This document shows, in pieces, positions 7,748-17,021 of a DNA stretch of 39,208 bases. Location of the stretch: contig DJVQ01000067.1 in NCBI GenBank assembly GCA_002441265.1, forward strand, positions 11,308 through 50,515, written 5' to 3'. Under the pieces are notes generated by a model. The model saw only the letters and a list, made by a program, of their open reading frames with translations. It did not search any database and had not been told where the DNA came from. The first letter of the stretch is position 1; each line of letters opens with the position of its first letter. The stretch is from Syntrophaceae bacterium UBA6252 (lineage in GTDB: Bacteria > Desulfobacterota > Syntrophia > Syntrophales > UBA6807). The position numbers and the translations under genes were made by a program.

Positions 7748-8176
7748 TCAGCCCTTCAGTGCTTTTGCCATTGCGGTAAGCATCTCAACAATATCAGCAA
7801 GGGAATGCCCGGGCATCTTCGAAACAAGAGAATGGAATTGTTCCTTGTAGCGAAAATTAGCGGACAGCAAGACCTTTTCTCCTGACTTCGTTATTTCCAC
7901 ACAACAGACCCTTGCATCTTCGTGCGATCTGATTTTTTTTACATATCCTTTTTTTTCGAGTCGATTCACGACCCTGGTTGCACCGCTTTTTGTGAAACCA
8001 AGTGAATGACCGACATCCTGCACAGGGCAGTTCTGTGAGGTGGCAACTTTGTATAATGCTATGAATTCAGGCATCGTAAGGTTTTCACAGCATTCGCCAT
8101 TCAATCCCTTGGGGCCGAAATGCCAGGCAATCTCAATCAATGATCTGCTTATATCTGAAATCACGGGTTGCTTCAT
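7748..8176 (-). CDS. MarR-family regulator rich in vicinal Cys
   Basis: This 142-residue protein has the MarR winged-helix layout: a dimer helix at the N-terminus, the DNA-binding segment VQDVGHSLGFTKSGATRVVNRLEKKGYV at about residues 52-79 (quoted in the family as helix-turn-helix plus start of wing), and the wing with RSHEDAR. It carries five Cys residues, including two adjacent pairs, C29-C30 at the dimer side and C91-C92 at the wing base. In MarR proteins, thiols commonly sense oxidants, electrophiles or soft metals, so a thiol-reactive metalloid signal is likely here. It is first in the operon with the permease and the Cys-cluster protein and probably represses it through the two GGTTGA palindromes. 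Confidence 0.88.
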   Translation of the reverse strand: MKQPVISDISRSLIEIAWHFGPKGLNGECCENLTMPEFIALYKVATSQNCPVQDVGHSLGFTKSGATRVVNRLEKKGYVKKIRSHEDARVCCVEITKSGEKVLLSANFRYKEQFHSLVSKMPGHSLADIVEMLTAMAKALKG

Positions 8177-8249
8177 ACAACCTCCGAATCATTACGGCGC
8201 ATCCATTGCGGCAGAACCACTCTCGAGGTTTTCGGCAACAACGGACGGT

Positions 8250-8280
8250 AATATAAATTATTTGGTTGACGTAATCAACC
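8250..8280 (-). promoter_or_regulatory. Promoter of the marR operon with overlapping operator
   Basis: On the minus strand TTGATT (8278-8273), a 17-base spacer and TATATT (8255-8250) form a good promoter about 75 bases before the MarR start. The palindrome GGTTGA-N5-TCAACC (8264-8280) covers the -35 element, so bound regulator would block RNA polymerase. Confidence 0.75.
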
Positions 8281-9020
8281 ATTATTTTTTTGAAGTGTTT
8301 CAGAAAGCTATTTCACACTTGATTTCCGATACATCCACGAGCCTCGTGCCAGGCAACGCCTGAAGAAAGCCGGTCCGAAACCGGATCCGCTTGTTTTGCC
8401 TGCCTGGTTACAGCCCGAAACTGAATTTGGTCTCACTTTCGGATCGGGACATGAAATCAAGTGTCGTGGTCAGGAAAAGAGCCGGGAATGGGCAGGAACC
8501 CGTTTCCAATACCCGAAGTATTTGGAGGGTCGGCGGCATCATCCTGCAACTGTGAAGAGTCACTTCCTTTTGAGTTCTTTAAGGATGAGGTCGATTTCCT
8601 CCAGGGTGAGAAAACCCTGCCGCTCATTCCGAACGACCGTTTTTTACGCACTGAACAGGGTTTTCACCGTCGTACAATCCCCGTTCCCATGCTCGGTCGA
8701 TCGGACCTTAAAAGACCGGGACAGTGGGACATGGTCATCGACGCTTCCGCCCGGCGGACTCCATGAAAACCGATCCGGACGGGTTTACGGACCGTCACAA
8801 CAGGTGGAGAACCCATCAGGGGAAACGATTTCGAGGGAAGGCACCGATGATGACTTTTCCGGAGGGACCTGGTTCGTTCAGGGACAAGAGATCTGACTGG
8901 GAAAAAGGCGGCTTGAAAATCTTCCGACCATCCGGGCGGAGCTGACACTGTCAACGCGCGTCTTGTCCGGGAGGGTAAATGGAACCGATCCATCGCCCTC
9001 CTTTCACGATCCGGGCGTTG
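8281..9020. other. Stretch of about 740 bases without a convincing gene
   Basis: No complete gene is supported. The only protein-like piece is on the minus strand at about 8565-8635, where a short frame reads ERQGFLTLEEIDLILKELK before a stop. It has a stop just upstream and no start codon, so it may be the tail of a decayed gene. The rest has no recognisable coding pattern. Confidence 0.5.
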
Positions 9021-11009
9021 TTACACAATGCTGAACCGCTTCATTTTACGGTAGAGGTACCCCCGGGAAACCCCCAATTTCTTTGCCACGATGCTTTTGT
9101 TGTTGTTGTATGTTGCAAGGTATCTTTTGATCAGCTCGATTTCCATTTCGTTCTTCGAAGGATTGACGTCAGTGATATAAATGACGCCGTTCGAGGAATC
9201 CTTGCAGCTGAGCATTTCAGGCGGCAGCATATCCACCGTCAATGTTTCTCCGTTGAGAATGTTGATGGTCCGCTCGACGAAATTCTGCAGTTCCCTCACG
9301 TTGCCGGGCCAGTCGTAATGGATCAGCTTCTCCATGGCGGCGGGGTTGATGTGTTTGATGGTCTTTCCCATCTTGGGACCGATTAATTTGACGAAATAGT
9401 CAAAGAGTCTGGGGATGTCGTCCTTTCTATGTTTCAGCGGCGGTATGTGGATCAGGATGACGCCCAACCTGTAATAGAGATCCAGGCGAAAATTGCCTTT
9501 TTTCACCTCATCCATCAGGTTTTTGTTGGTGGCCGCTATGATGCGGACATCGATCGGTACGACCCGGTCGCTTCCAAGGCGCATGACCTTGTTTTCTTCG
9601 AGCACCCTCAACAGCGACCCCTGCAGATCGAGCGGAATTTCACTTATTTCGTCCAGGAAAATGGTTCCCTGATCCGCCAGTTCGAATTTTCCCGGATTCC
9701 CTCCTCTTCGGGCACCGGTAAAGGCGCCTTCCTCATAGCCGAACAATTCGCTTGATATGAGTTCACGAGGCAACGCCGCACAATTAATGGCAAAAAACGG
9801 TTCGTCTCTTCTTTCGCTGGCATTATGGATTGCCTGGGCGAGCAGATCCTTTCCGGTTCCGCTTTCGCCGATCAACAGGATATTCGAGTCGGACGTCGCC
9901 GAGATCTTCGCAACTTCGATGGTTTTGTTGAAGACTTCGCTTTGTCCGATGATATCGGAGAACGTCACGGACGCCCGCATTCCCACCACGCGCTTGATCA
10001 TTCCCTTGTATTGCGCCATCGGACGAATCATGATGACCGTTCCGGTTGTCCTGCCGTTTTCGTCTTTGAGTTGATACGTCGTGATTGCGACCTTCAGGTG
10101 ATTGTTGTTTCTCGTTTTTATCGTCAGGGGTTCGTGGTCGGCGCTCTGGTCTGAAAATATGATTTTAAAGAAGTATTCATTTCCGGGGGGGAGCAGGCTG
10201 CGCAATTTCTGCCCGATCGAAGTCTTCTGATAGACGCCCAGTTGCTTTGCCGCCGACAGATTGAGAATGGACACCCGTTCATCGTTGTCCAGCGTGATCA
10301 GTCCCTCGGAAACGGAGTTCATGACCTTTGTCGAGTAGATGTTGAGCAGCTTGACCTGGTTGTAGGCTTCGCTCAAAAAGAGCTGCCGTTCGATGGAGCG
10401 GGCGCAGGACACGGCCATTCCGAGAGTGTGTTGGTTCACCAGATCGGAATGACCCGTGATGTCCAGGACCCCGATAATGTTGCCGTGATTGTCATGAATG
10501 GGAGCTGCGGAACAGGTTGCGCTTGCGTTGCACTTGCAGTAGTGCTCATATGCAAATACTTGAATCGGTTTGCGGATCGCGAGCGATGTTCCGACGGCGT
10601 TTGTCCCGATCACCCGCTCCGACCAGTTGCCTCCTTCTATGAAATTTGACTTCGCGGTAAAATCAAGTTCGCATTTATCCCCTATTCTTTTCAGGATCAC
10701 TCCTTCACTGTCGGTCAATGCAAAAGCGAATCCGGAGCCCTTGGTGAAATCGTGGAGGCTTTGCATGCCTATCGTGGCTTCCTCGAGCAGGGCCTGGTTG
10801 TCCGCCTTTCTTTTTTTCAGTTCCTGGTCGCCGACAATGTAATGGTTCCTGCGCATGAAGCGGTCTATGTTCATGCTTCTGCTGCGTTCCCATGATTCCC
10901 TGATCACCGGGGAAAGCGTGATTTTACCGCAGAGGCCTTGTCTGTGAAGATCTTCCCAGATGTCAAACATTTTTCTGGCGGCTTCTTTCCTCTCCTCGTA
11001 GCACTCCAT
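9021..11009 (-). CDS. Sigma-54-dependent activator, GAF-PAS-AAA+-Fis (AcoR-like)
   Basis: This 662-residue enhancer-binding protein has four parts. An N-terminal GAF-like sensor spans about residues 75-205, including the HYCKCNASATCSAAP segment. A PAS domain lies at about 230-335. The AAA+ domain has Walker A GESGTGKD (about 381-388), the sigma-54-contacting GAFTGA loop (about 428-433) and Walker B GTIFLDE (about 448-454). A C-terminal Fis-type helix-turn-helix ends at SIVAKKLGVSRGYLYRKMKRF. It binds far upstream and uses ATP to open sigma-54 promoters. The start at 11009 (ATGGAGTGC) is preferred for GGTGGG seven bases upstream; ATGs at 11015 and 11057 are possible. It lies divergent to the acyl-CoA cluster, whose promoters are of sigma-54 type, so it is the likely activator, sensing a small-molecule substrate. 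Confidence 0.93.
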   Translation of the reverse strand: MECYEERKEAARKMFDIWEDLHRQGLCGKITLSPVIRESWERSRSMNIDRFMRRNHYIVGDQELKKRKADNQALLEEATIGMQSLHDFTKGSGFAFALTDSEGVILKRIGDKCELDFTAKSNFIEGGNWSERVIGTNAVGTSLAIRKPIQVFAYEHYCKCNASATCSAAPIHDNHGNIIGVLDITGHSDLVNQHTLGMAVSCARSIERQLFLSEAYNQVKLLNIYSTKVMNSVSEGLITLDNDERVSILNLSAAKQLGVYQKTSIGQKLRSLLPPGNEYFFKIIFSDQSADHEPLTIKTRNNNHLKVAITTYQLKDENGRTTGTVIMIRPMAQYKGMIKRVVGMRASVTFSDIIGQSEVFNKTIEVAKISATSDSNILLIGESGTGKDLLAQAIHNASERRDEPFFAINCAALPRELISSELFGYEEGAFTGARRGGNPGKFELADQGTIFLDEISEIPLDLQGSLLRVLEENKVMRLGSDRVVPIDVRIIAATNKNLMDEVKKGNFRLDLYYRLGVILIHIPPLKHRKDDIPRLFDYFVKLIGPKMGKTIKHINPAAMEKLIHYDWPGNVRELQNFVERTINILNGETLTVDMLPPEMLSCKDSSNGVIYITDVNPSKNEMEIELIKRYLATYNNNKSIVAKKLGVSRGYLYRKMKRFSIV

Positions 11010-12105
11010 ATTCATTCCCACCCAACGGCGTGTTGATCGCAAAGTAATATGTTTCATGCTCCTGAGACCGGATGAAGAAAATGATTCGATGTGTTCATTT
11101 TCCCTGATATTTCCTTTTGTTCAACCCTCCTTCCTCCTGAAGATATTGACGTCATTTACGGTTCCCGCGCATCATCCCGTGTGCCGCCCGGCCGGCATTG
11201 TGTTTCCTCAACCGCACAGGCGCACTCCCGGGGCATTTCAAAGCATATCCGTCCTTTCTCTTCGATGCGTCTGTTCCTGATGTGAAACAGGTTCGAATCA
11301 GTCAAATGAATCCGACGGACGCTTTTCCGGTTCGAACGTAAATATGTCAAACAGTTAAGATGATGATCTGGAATCTATTTTTTAAATGCGGCGGCGGCGT
11401 CATGCGGCATTCAGGGCCGGAGTCGGTCCGGAAGCGATGCGGAAGGAAAGGAGGACAGCCCTGATGGCCGCTGAATGGGGCGTCCGCTCCTGGCAAATCC
11501 ATCGGTCAGGGAAAAGTACCTCACATCTTATACGGCGCTTTTTTCGGACCGCGGGCCGAGCAGGAAAATACAGCGCAAGGAACCGATGGAGAAAAGATAG
11601 GATTGCATCAGGCCGTGAACTGCTGGACACCCTATGAAGCTGCAATGCCAAAGAACAGGGAATGCATGTTGTTCCTGATTCTGGCTGATTTGTATCCTGA
11701 CAAGTCACTCCCTTTGCCTTGACAACGGGCAACACCCGCTTCTTCCCCTATATGAGAAAGAAATATCTGTCAACCTCCATGTTGACGCCGCCGGCGTTTC
11801 TCCCGCGGACGGCCGGGCTCCTTTGTCTCGAAGCGAAGAGGCGTCCGGTCCGGTTCCGGTCATGCGAGCCGTATGAACATTCGATCCGGCGATCGCACCA
11901 AGGCCGTTTTCCTTTGAAGCGACCGCTGGAATCGATGTCTCGCAGGCGATTTCATCCGGTGCATTGATACGTTTCGCCTTCCTTGAAGACGGGCTGTTCC
12001 GAACGGGGACACTTGTGTTTCGGGGGTGTTTCGTATCGGAACAGAATTTGTGATCGGGGCGGACAGTTGAATCGTTAACCCTATGTATTCATGGATTAAA
12101 ATATA
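11010..12105. other. Long intergenic region between activator and acyl-CoA cluster
   Basis: No gene is supported in about 1.1 kb. Several short open frames on both strands have no ribosome sites or family features. The region should hold the activator's own promoter and its upstream binding sites for the sigma-54 promoter at 12106. One inverted repeat, GTCAAC-N6-GTTGAC at 11769-11786, is a candidate protein-binding site, without further support. Confidence 0.5.
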
Positions 12106-12122
12106 TTGGTATGGAAGTTGCT
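12106..12122 (+). promoter_or_regulatory. Sigma-54 (-24/-12) promoter of the acyl-CoA dehydrogenase gene
   Basis: TTGGTATGGAAGTTGCT carries the invariant GG (12108-12109) and GC (12120-12121) exactly ten bases apart, matching the TTGGCACG-N4-TTGCW consensus at all but two positions. It lies about 120 bases before the ATG and downstream of a divergent sigma-54 activator gene. Confidence 0.8.
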
Positions 12123-12242
12123 TGCATCATGCCAACGATAACGAACGTTGAATGTACCGTCGCCTGAACCATTCACAAGACATGTGAGACCCGGAGCAGC
12201 AGTCAATGAAATATCGCAACGCATCATGAGAGGAGAAACGTC

Positions 12243-14054
12243 ATGGCTGAAAAGTTTGCAAGCGAACGAAACATAAAGTTCCTGTTATATGAGGTATTCG
12301 ATGTAGCCTCCTTGCTTCAATACCCCTACTATTCCGAACATTCCGTGGAAATGTTCGACATCATCACCGACACGTCCATGAAAATCGGCAGGGACCTGCT
12401 GAAGCCGTGTCTCATGGAGATGGACAAGGAACCTCCCGAGTTCGCGAACGGGACAGTCAAAGTCCATCCGGTCGTGAGGACTTTCATGCAGGAATGCGGC
12501 GAAGGCGGATGGATTTCCTCGATCGCCCCCTTCGAAAGCGGCGGGCAGCAGTTGCCCCACATGATCGATTTTATACCGCGCTTCATCTTTGCCGCGGCGA
12601 ATTATTCCGCGAGCGTGTATCCCATGCTGACGACGGAGGCCGCGCTGCTCATCGAATCGTTCGGTTCGGAAGAACTGAAAAACACTTACGTCCCGAACAT
12701 GTTTGCCGGGAAATGGCAGGGGACCATGGCCCTGACGGAGCCCCAGGCAGGGTCGTCGCTGGCGGATATCGCGACGACCGCTGAAGCGACGGACAAAGGC
12801 TATTACAAGATGCGCGGGCAGAAAATCTTCATTTCGGGCTCCGAGCACAATGGAGTCGACAATGTCGTCCAGCTCCTGCTTGCGAGAATCAAGGGCGCCC
12901 CCGCCGGCGTAAGGGGGATTTCGCTGTTTGTGGTGCCCAACAAACGGTTCGACGAACAGGGAACCCTGGTTCCGAACGACGTCAATGTAACCGGCATCTA
13001 TCATAAACTCGGATACAAGGGTTGTCCCATTTGTCAGTTGAGCCTGGGCGAAGAGGACGACTGCCGGGGTTATCTCGTCGGCGAGCCGAACAAGGGACTC
13101 GGCTACATGTTTCAGATGATGAACGCGGCCCGGATCGGCATCGGTCTCGGCGCGGCGGCCATCGGCTCGGCGGCATACTACGCCTCGCTCGAGTATTCCA
13201 GGGAGAGACCGCAGGGGAGAAGGTCCACTGAAAAAGACCCCACCATTCCTCAAGTGCCGATCATCGAGCATGCGGACGTGAAGAGAATGCTGCTTTTCGA
13301 GCGGGCGGTCGTGGAAGGGGCGTTGTCGTTTCTCATGCAGTGCAGCAAATATTCCGACTTGAAGATGGTGCTTACCGGGGAAGAAAAGGAAAAGAATGCC
13401 CTTCTGCTGGATCTTTTGACCCCCGTCGCAAAAAGCTATCCGTCCGAAATGTGCGTCTGGTCCGTGAGCCAGGGGCTCCAATGCCTGGGCGGGTACGGCT
13501 ACTGCGATGAATTTCCGCTGGAGCAATATTATCGGGACGTGCGCATTCATCCCATTCATGAGGGAACGACGGGCATCCATGGAATCACCCTTCTCGGAAG
13601 AAATGTTTCCATCCAGAACGGGAAAGCATTCCAATTGTATCTGGAAGAAATAAACCGTGCGATCCGGGAAGCGGAAGGTTTTGCCGAACTCAAGGATTAT
13701 GCGTCGGAACTGAAGGATGCGACGGCAAAATTGGAGAAAACGACTTCCTGCCTGCTTTCGATCGCGAAAGAGAAAGGGCAGGACGTGTTCCTTGCGGACG
13801 CCACGCTGTATCTCGAACTTTTCGGCATCGTATCCATTGCATGGCAATGGCTGCTTCAGGCGATCGCGGCGACCCGCGCCCTGCGGAATCAATTGACGGA
13901 AGAGGATGTTCTCTTCTACGAGGGCAAGATTTATACGTTCCGCTATTTCTTCGGCTATGAGCTTGTCAAGATCGAAGGGCTGGTGAAGCGCCTGTCCCGG
14001 ACCGACGGTCTGACGGTGGATATGAAACAGGAACATTTCTTCGACGGGATGTAA
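12243..14054 (+). CDS. Acyl-CoA dehydrogenase, long (about 600-residue) type
   Basis: This 603-residue FAD enzyme introduces the alpha-beta double bond into an acyl-CoA. Visible features are the FAD/substrate loop MALTEPQAGSSLADI (about residues 162-176), the middle beta-domain with GQKIFISGSEH, and the catalytic base in HPIHEGTTGI (E440), followed by an extra C-terminal helical domain of about 150 residues. That extension is typical of the 600-residue subgroup, which includes enzymes for unusual substrates such as 3-methylmercaptopropionyl-CoA; the true substrate here is unknown. The start has AGGAGAAACGTC upstream. It is the first gene after the sigma-54 promoter and should supply the first oxidation step for the beta-oxidation genes at 17186-20325. 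Confidence 0.93.
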   Translation: MAEKFASERNIKFLLYEVFDVASLLQYPYYSEHSVEMFDIITDTSMKIGRDLLKPCLMEMDKEPPEFANGTVKVHPVVRTFMQECGEGGWISSIAPFESGGQQLPHMIDFIPRFIFAAANYSASVYPMLTTEAALLIESFGSEELKNTYVPNMFAGKWQGTMALTEPQAGSSLADIATTAEATDKGYYKMRGQKIFISGSEHNGVDNVVQLLLARIKGAPAGVRGISLFVVPNKRFDEQGTLVPNDVNVTGIYHKLGYKGCPICQLSLGEEDDCRGYLVGEPNKGLGYMFQMMNAARIGIGLGAAAIGSAAYYASLEYSRERPQGRRSTEKDPTIPQVPIIEHADVKRMLLFERAVVEGALSFLMQCSKYSDLKMVLTGEEKEKNALLLDLLTPVAKSYPSEMCVWSVSQGLQCLGGYGYCDEFPLEQYYRDVRIHPIHEGTTGIHGITLLGRNVSIQNGKAFQLYLEEINRAIREAEGFAELKDYASELKDATAKLEKTTSCLLSIAKEKGQDVFLADATLYLELFGIVSIAWQWLLQAIAATRALRNQLTEEDVLFYEGKIYTFRYFFGYELVKIEGLVKRLSRTDGLTVDMKQEHFFDGM

Positions 14055-14604
14055 GCGAAGCGCGGCGGTCCGAAGGGACATCGTTCGGAATTCGCCGGCA
14101 TCGCCGGTGACAGGGATCCGCTCCATGCGGACAGGTCGATGCGGCCGCGGCGGGATCATGCGGCGCTTCGCGAATGGCGTCATGAGCCGGGAACGGATCG
14201 GAACGTCCCGGCCAAACAGTCACGGGGGGCCTGGAGCAATTTATCCGGGGCAGTCAATAACTTTCAAGAAGCCGGTTTTATGGGGGACGCCGTCGAGGCC
14301 GATTTCGGGTTTTTTGAAAAAGGCCCGGAGATACGACGGCTCCGCTTAAAACGTGGTGCCGACTCAGAAAGGGGATTGATCGATGGAGGGTGAAGCGTCG
14401 CTGATCATGCCGCCTCAAGGCAGGCAATGATCCGTTTCTCACGTTTGTCGAATGCAGCCGTTTGCACGTCCGGATGTTGGAAGATTGCGGAATTGGCATT
14501 TGGTTCGATCGTAACAGGTCTGAAATGCGCATTTATATGCCGTTTTCCATTTTTATGACTTCTGACGGCAACGACAATGTTCAGGGTCTAAAGGAGGATT
14601 GGTG
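14055..14604. other. Intergenic region before the MFS gene
   Basis: No gene is supported in these 550 bases. Short frames on both strands lack ribosome sites and family features. TTGGCATTTGGTTCGATC near 14492 recalls a sigma-54 site but lacks the required GC at the -12 position. Whether the MFS gene is read from its own promoter or from 12106 cannot be told. Confidence 0.45.
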
Positions 14605-15903
14605 ATGACAGCACAAAGAAGTATTCCTGTCCCGGATGAAAATGCTCCGTTGAACGGAATGATGATTTTTGTCTGGGTTTTCGCATGGGTGGCATTAATT
14701 TTAGATGTCATGGACTGGCAGATGGTGTCGGTGTCCGCCAAACTGATTCTGAAGGAATTTGAATTTCCGAAATCCATGATGGGGTTCATCCTCGGGGCGC
14801 CGTTGCTCGGGGCCGGCATCGGAGGACTGGTTTCAGGGGTGCTGTCCGACAAGTTCGGGCGGGTCAACGTCATGTTTTATTGCCTTATCTGGTATTCGCT
14901 GTTCACCGTGGCTTTCGCGTTCGCCAACAGTTTCGAGTCCATGCTGACCCTGAGAATCCTGGTCGGTCTCGGCCTGGGCGCGCAATGGGGTGTCGGAAAC
15001 ACGCTGGTGGCCGAAGTAATTCCCTCCAGATTCAGAATCATGGGATCTGCGGTCATACAGACCGGGTTTGCCTTCGGCCCCATGCTGGCAGGCTATTTCG
15101 CGAAAATGATTCTTCCCACCCACGGATGGCGGCCGATGTTCTACATCGGTGCGGTCGGTTTCATCATGGCCGTGGTGGCCAAAATCGTCATTCCCGAACC
15201 GGAGGCATGGCTGGCTGCGAAGAAGAAAGCCAAGGAAGCGAAGGCATCCCTGGGCAGCATCAAGATGCTGTTCAGCACGGAAATCTATGAACAGACCGGA
15301 ACGACTCTCAGACGGAACACCATCGGAGCGTTCTTCCTCGTTCTCGGAACCCTCGTGGCATACTGGGGTGCATTCAGCTGGATTCCGAACTGGCTGCAGG
15401 CCGAACGGGGCATGGACATCGTCAAATCGATGAACTACTACATGTTCCTCCAGATCGGCGGTATCATCGGATACATCGTGTTTGCACTCATCGCCGACCG
15501 TTTCGGCCGCAAGAAACCCTCCCTGGTGGTTCTTGCCGCGTCGTTCTTGTGTGTGCTCGTCTTCGTGTCCATTCGTAATCCCAGCGCGATGCTGTTCTTC
15601 GCGCCGATCTACTCGTTCATCACGTACCCGATCTTCGGTCTCTACGGCGGTTATATGGCCGAGTTGTTCCCGACCTCCGTGCGGGCGACGGGCGTCAACG
15701 GCATTTACAATCTTGCCAGAATGGCCGCGTTCTTCGGACCGTCGATTCTGGGATGGATCGCCGCGCACAGCTCTTTCACCTATGCCATTGGCACGAGTGC
15801 GTTTCTCTATCTGTTCTCCATCGTGCCCCTCCTTTTCCTGCCTGAGACAAAGAAGCGTCTGGCTGTCGTAAAGACGGCGGCGGCGCGTGCGGAGGCGGCG
15901 TAA
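14605..15903 (+). CDS. MFS transporter, aromatic/carboxylic acid symporter-like
   Basis: This 432-residue protein has twelve hydrophobic segments split by a central cytoplasmic loop (AAKKKAKEAKASLG, about residue 205). It carries MFS motif A after segment 2 (GVLSDKFGR) and its repeat after segment 8 (ADRFGRKK). The segment-1 motif LDVMDWQMVS resembles the acidic DxxD region of the aromatic-acid:proton and related metabolite symporters. It probably imports a carboxylic acid through the inner membrane with protons. The start at 14605 has AAAGGAGG seven bases upstream. Its location inside the acyl-CoA cluster suggests that it brings in the acid that the CoA transferase at 20502 activates. Confidence 0.9.
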   Translation: MTAQRSIPVPDENAPLNGMMIFVWVFAWVALILDVMDWQMVSVSAKLILKEFEFPKSMMGFILGAPLLGAGIGGLVSGVLSDKFGRVNVMFYCLIWYSLFTVAFAFANSFESMLTLRILVGLGLGAQWGVGNTLVAEVIPSRFRIMGSAVIQTGFAFGPMLAGYFAKMILPTHGWRPMFYIGAVGFIMAVVAKIVIPEPEAWLAAKKKAKEAKASLGSIKMLFSTEIYEQTGTTLRRNTIGAFFLVLGTLVAYWGAFSWIPNWLQAERGMDIVKSMNYYMFLQIGGIIGYIVFALIADRFGRKKPSLVVLAASFLCVLVFVSIRNPSAMLFFAPIYSFITYPIFGLYGGYMAELFPTSVRATGVNGIYNLARMAAFFGPSILGWIAAHSSFTYAIGTSAFLYLFSIVPLLFLPETKKRLAVVKTAAARAEAA

Positions 15904-15957
15904 GGAATACCGCCGGCGCAACGTTTGCCGGTACATCCTTTTCATGTTATGAAAAAA

Positions 15958-15990
15958 AAACTGCTACGTTCGGAGCGAGCGTAGCAGTTT
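15958..15990. terminator. Strong bidirectional hairpin terminator
   Basis: AAACTGCTACGTTCG (15958-15972) pairs over 15 bases, with one G-U pair, with 15976-15990 around a three-base GAG loop. An A-run precedes the stem and TTTCTTT follows it, so it can work in both directions. It ends the MFS transcript. Confidence 0.9.
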
Positions 15991-16020
15991 CTTTGACTGA
16001 CAGGGATCGCGTGTCGATTG

Positions 16021-16242
16021 ATGAAGAAGATATTGACGTCATCAGCATATTACGTTCCCGCCGTGATTATCTTTGCGGGCGTCACGGCGCTTTACTGGAT
16101 GAAGTATGACGGGACGGATCCGCAGGGCACCTCGTCCGACTGCCTGATTTACTGGGCGACGTACGCGGTGGTGACGCTGTTTCTGCAATTTGTCATTTAT
16201 GTCAATGCGAAAAGACAGCTTCAAAGAGAGCAGGATCGCTGA
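16021..16242 (+). CDS. Small two-segment membrane protein
   Basis: This 73-residue protein has two membrane segments, YYVPAVIIFAGVTALYWM (about residues 9-27) and ATYAVVTLFLQFVIYVNA (about 46-63), with a short polar loop between and a basic tail (KRQLQREQDR). I do not recognise a family. The ribosome site is poor (AGGGA about 16 bases upstream) and the gene begins just 30 bases after a strong terminator, so how it is expressed is unclear. Membrane topology and codon pattern favour a real gene. It sits with another small membrane protein (16386) between the transporter and the beta-oxidation genes and could be an accessory subunit of the transporter. Confidence 0.65.
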   Translation: MKKILTSSAYYVPAVIIFAGVTALYWMKYDGTDPQGTSSDCLIYWATYAVVTLFLQFVIYVNAKRQLQREQDR

Positions 16243-16385
16243 AGCCGCGAAAAAGAGGTTGTCACCGCGGGAGGACACGGGACAACGCCCGTGTCCTCCA
16301 TGTATGCCTGGTCCCGACGACTTCGATCGGGCCCGATTCGCGGCGTCCGCCTGAAATCGCAACCTTCGATAGGAAGTGAGGGGAA

Positions 16386-16565
16386 ATGACGGTGAACGGA
16401 AAAAGAGACGGCACATGCCGGTGGTGCGGAAAGGAAATGGCCCCGACGGGTCTTTGCCCCAGGTGCCTGAAGGTGCATGACAGGATCGTGAAGGTCGTCA
16501 TGGGTGTCCTTTTTGTATTGTCGGTCATATGCTTCGGCCTTTATTACTTCGAGTTTGTCGCGTGA
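16386..16565 (+). CDS. Small zinc-ribbon membrane protein
   Basis: This 59-residue protein has two CxxC knuckles, CRWCGKEMAPTGLCPRC (about residues 11-27), forming a compact four-Cys zinc ribbon. One membrane segment follows (VVMGVLFVLSVICFGLYYF, about 36-54). The ribbon should lie in the cytoplasm by the positive-inside rule. The start has GTGAGGGGAA directly upstream, a good ribosome site, and the frame is clean to TGA. The gene is short enough to be missed by standard cut-offs. It follows the two-segment membrane protein by 143 bases. Function unknown; such ribbon-plus-anchor proteins often act as small regulators or scaffolds of membrane complexes. Confidence 0.7.
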   Translation: MTVNGKRDGTCRWCGKEMAPTGLCPRCLKVHDRIVKVVMGVLFVLSVICFGLYYFEFVA

Positions 16566-17004
16566 GGACGTTCGTCGGATCTGCATCCGGCATTCCGAAA
16601 AGGACGGTCCCTCCCGAAGGCGTATGTCCGCTGTGGGATCGCCGTTCCTGCGCCTCATCGCATGGTCCGATGAAGGATGCTTCCTGACCGGATCATGAAC
16701 CCCCCGTCCGCCGCGGGCAACCGCGTCCCCGCCTTCCCCGAAAGATGTCCCTGCGGTTTGAGTCGATCCTCCGCAATGCCGCACGCCTTGATCGGACACG
16801 TCTCCGGATGAACCCGTCATAACAGGGAGCGGGATACAAAGAACGCTCCCATGCAGCCGCCTCCACGGGAGATCCCGTATGACGGCGGGAAACTGTCTTC
16901 GTATGGAACACCTGTGATGTTGAAACTGTAGCGATATGAAACATTACATGATCGCGCAACGAACACATAGAGCCTAACAATCCGATAACGTTGGTATATT
17001 TTGT
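16566..17004. other. Intergenic region upstream of the enoyl-CoA hydratase promoter
   Basis: No gene is supported. The stretch contains ACGGGA-GA-TCCCGT, a perfect palindrome at about 16865-16878, and GGGAGC/GCTCCC arms near 16825-16850. These are candidate activator sites or structured leader elements, with no direct support. Confidence 0.4.
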
Positions 17005-17021
17005 CTGGTACATTTGTTGCT
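17005..17021 (+). promoter_or_regulatory. Sigma-54 (-24/-12) promoter of the beta-oxidation genes
   Basis: CTGGTACATTTGTTGCT has GG at 17007-17008 and GC at 17019-17020, ten bases apart, in a good match to YTGGCAC-N5-TTGCW. It lies about 165 bases before the enoyl-CoA hydratase ATG. It resembles the site at 12106, so both are probably served by the activator at 9021-11009. Confidence 0.78.

Noticed and set aside
8565..8640. Minus-strand frame reading ERQGFLTLEEIDLILKELK before a stop
   Set aside because: It has a stop immediately upstream, no start codon and only about 23 codons, so it is at most a gene remnant and cannot be assigned.
14490..14510. TTGGCATTTGGTTCGATC as a third sigma-54 promoter before the MFS gene
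   Set aside because: The -24 GG is present, but ten bases later the sequence is GA and not GC.
11139..16042. Seventeen identical bases (GAAGATATTGACGTCAT) at 11139-11155 and at 16026-16042, followed by loosely similar sequence
   Set aside because: The similarity fades at once in both directions and does not preserve the small protein encoded at 16021, so a decayed duplication is not supported.
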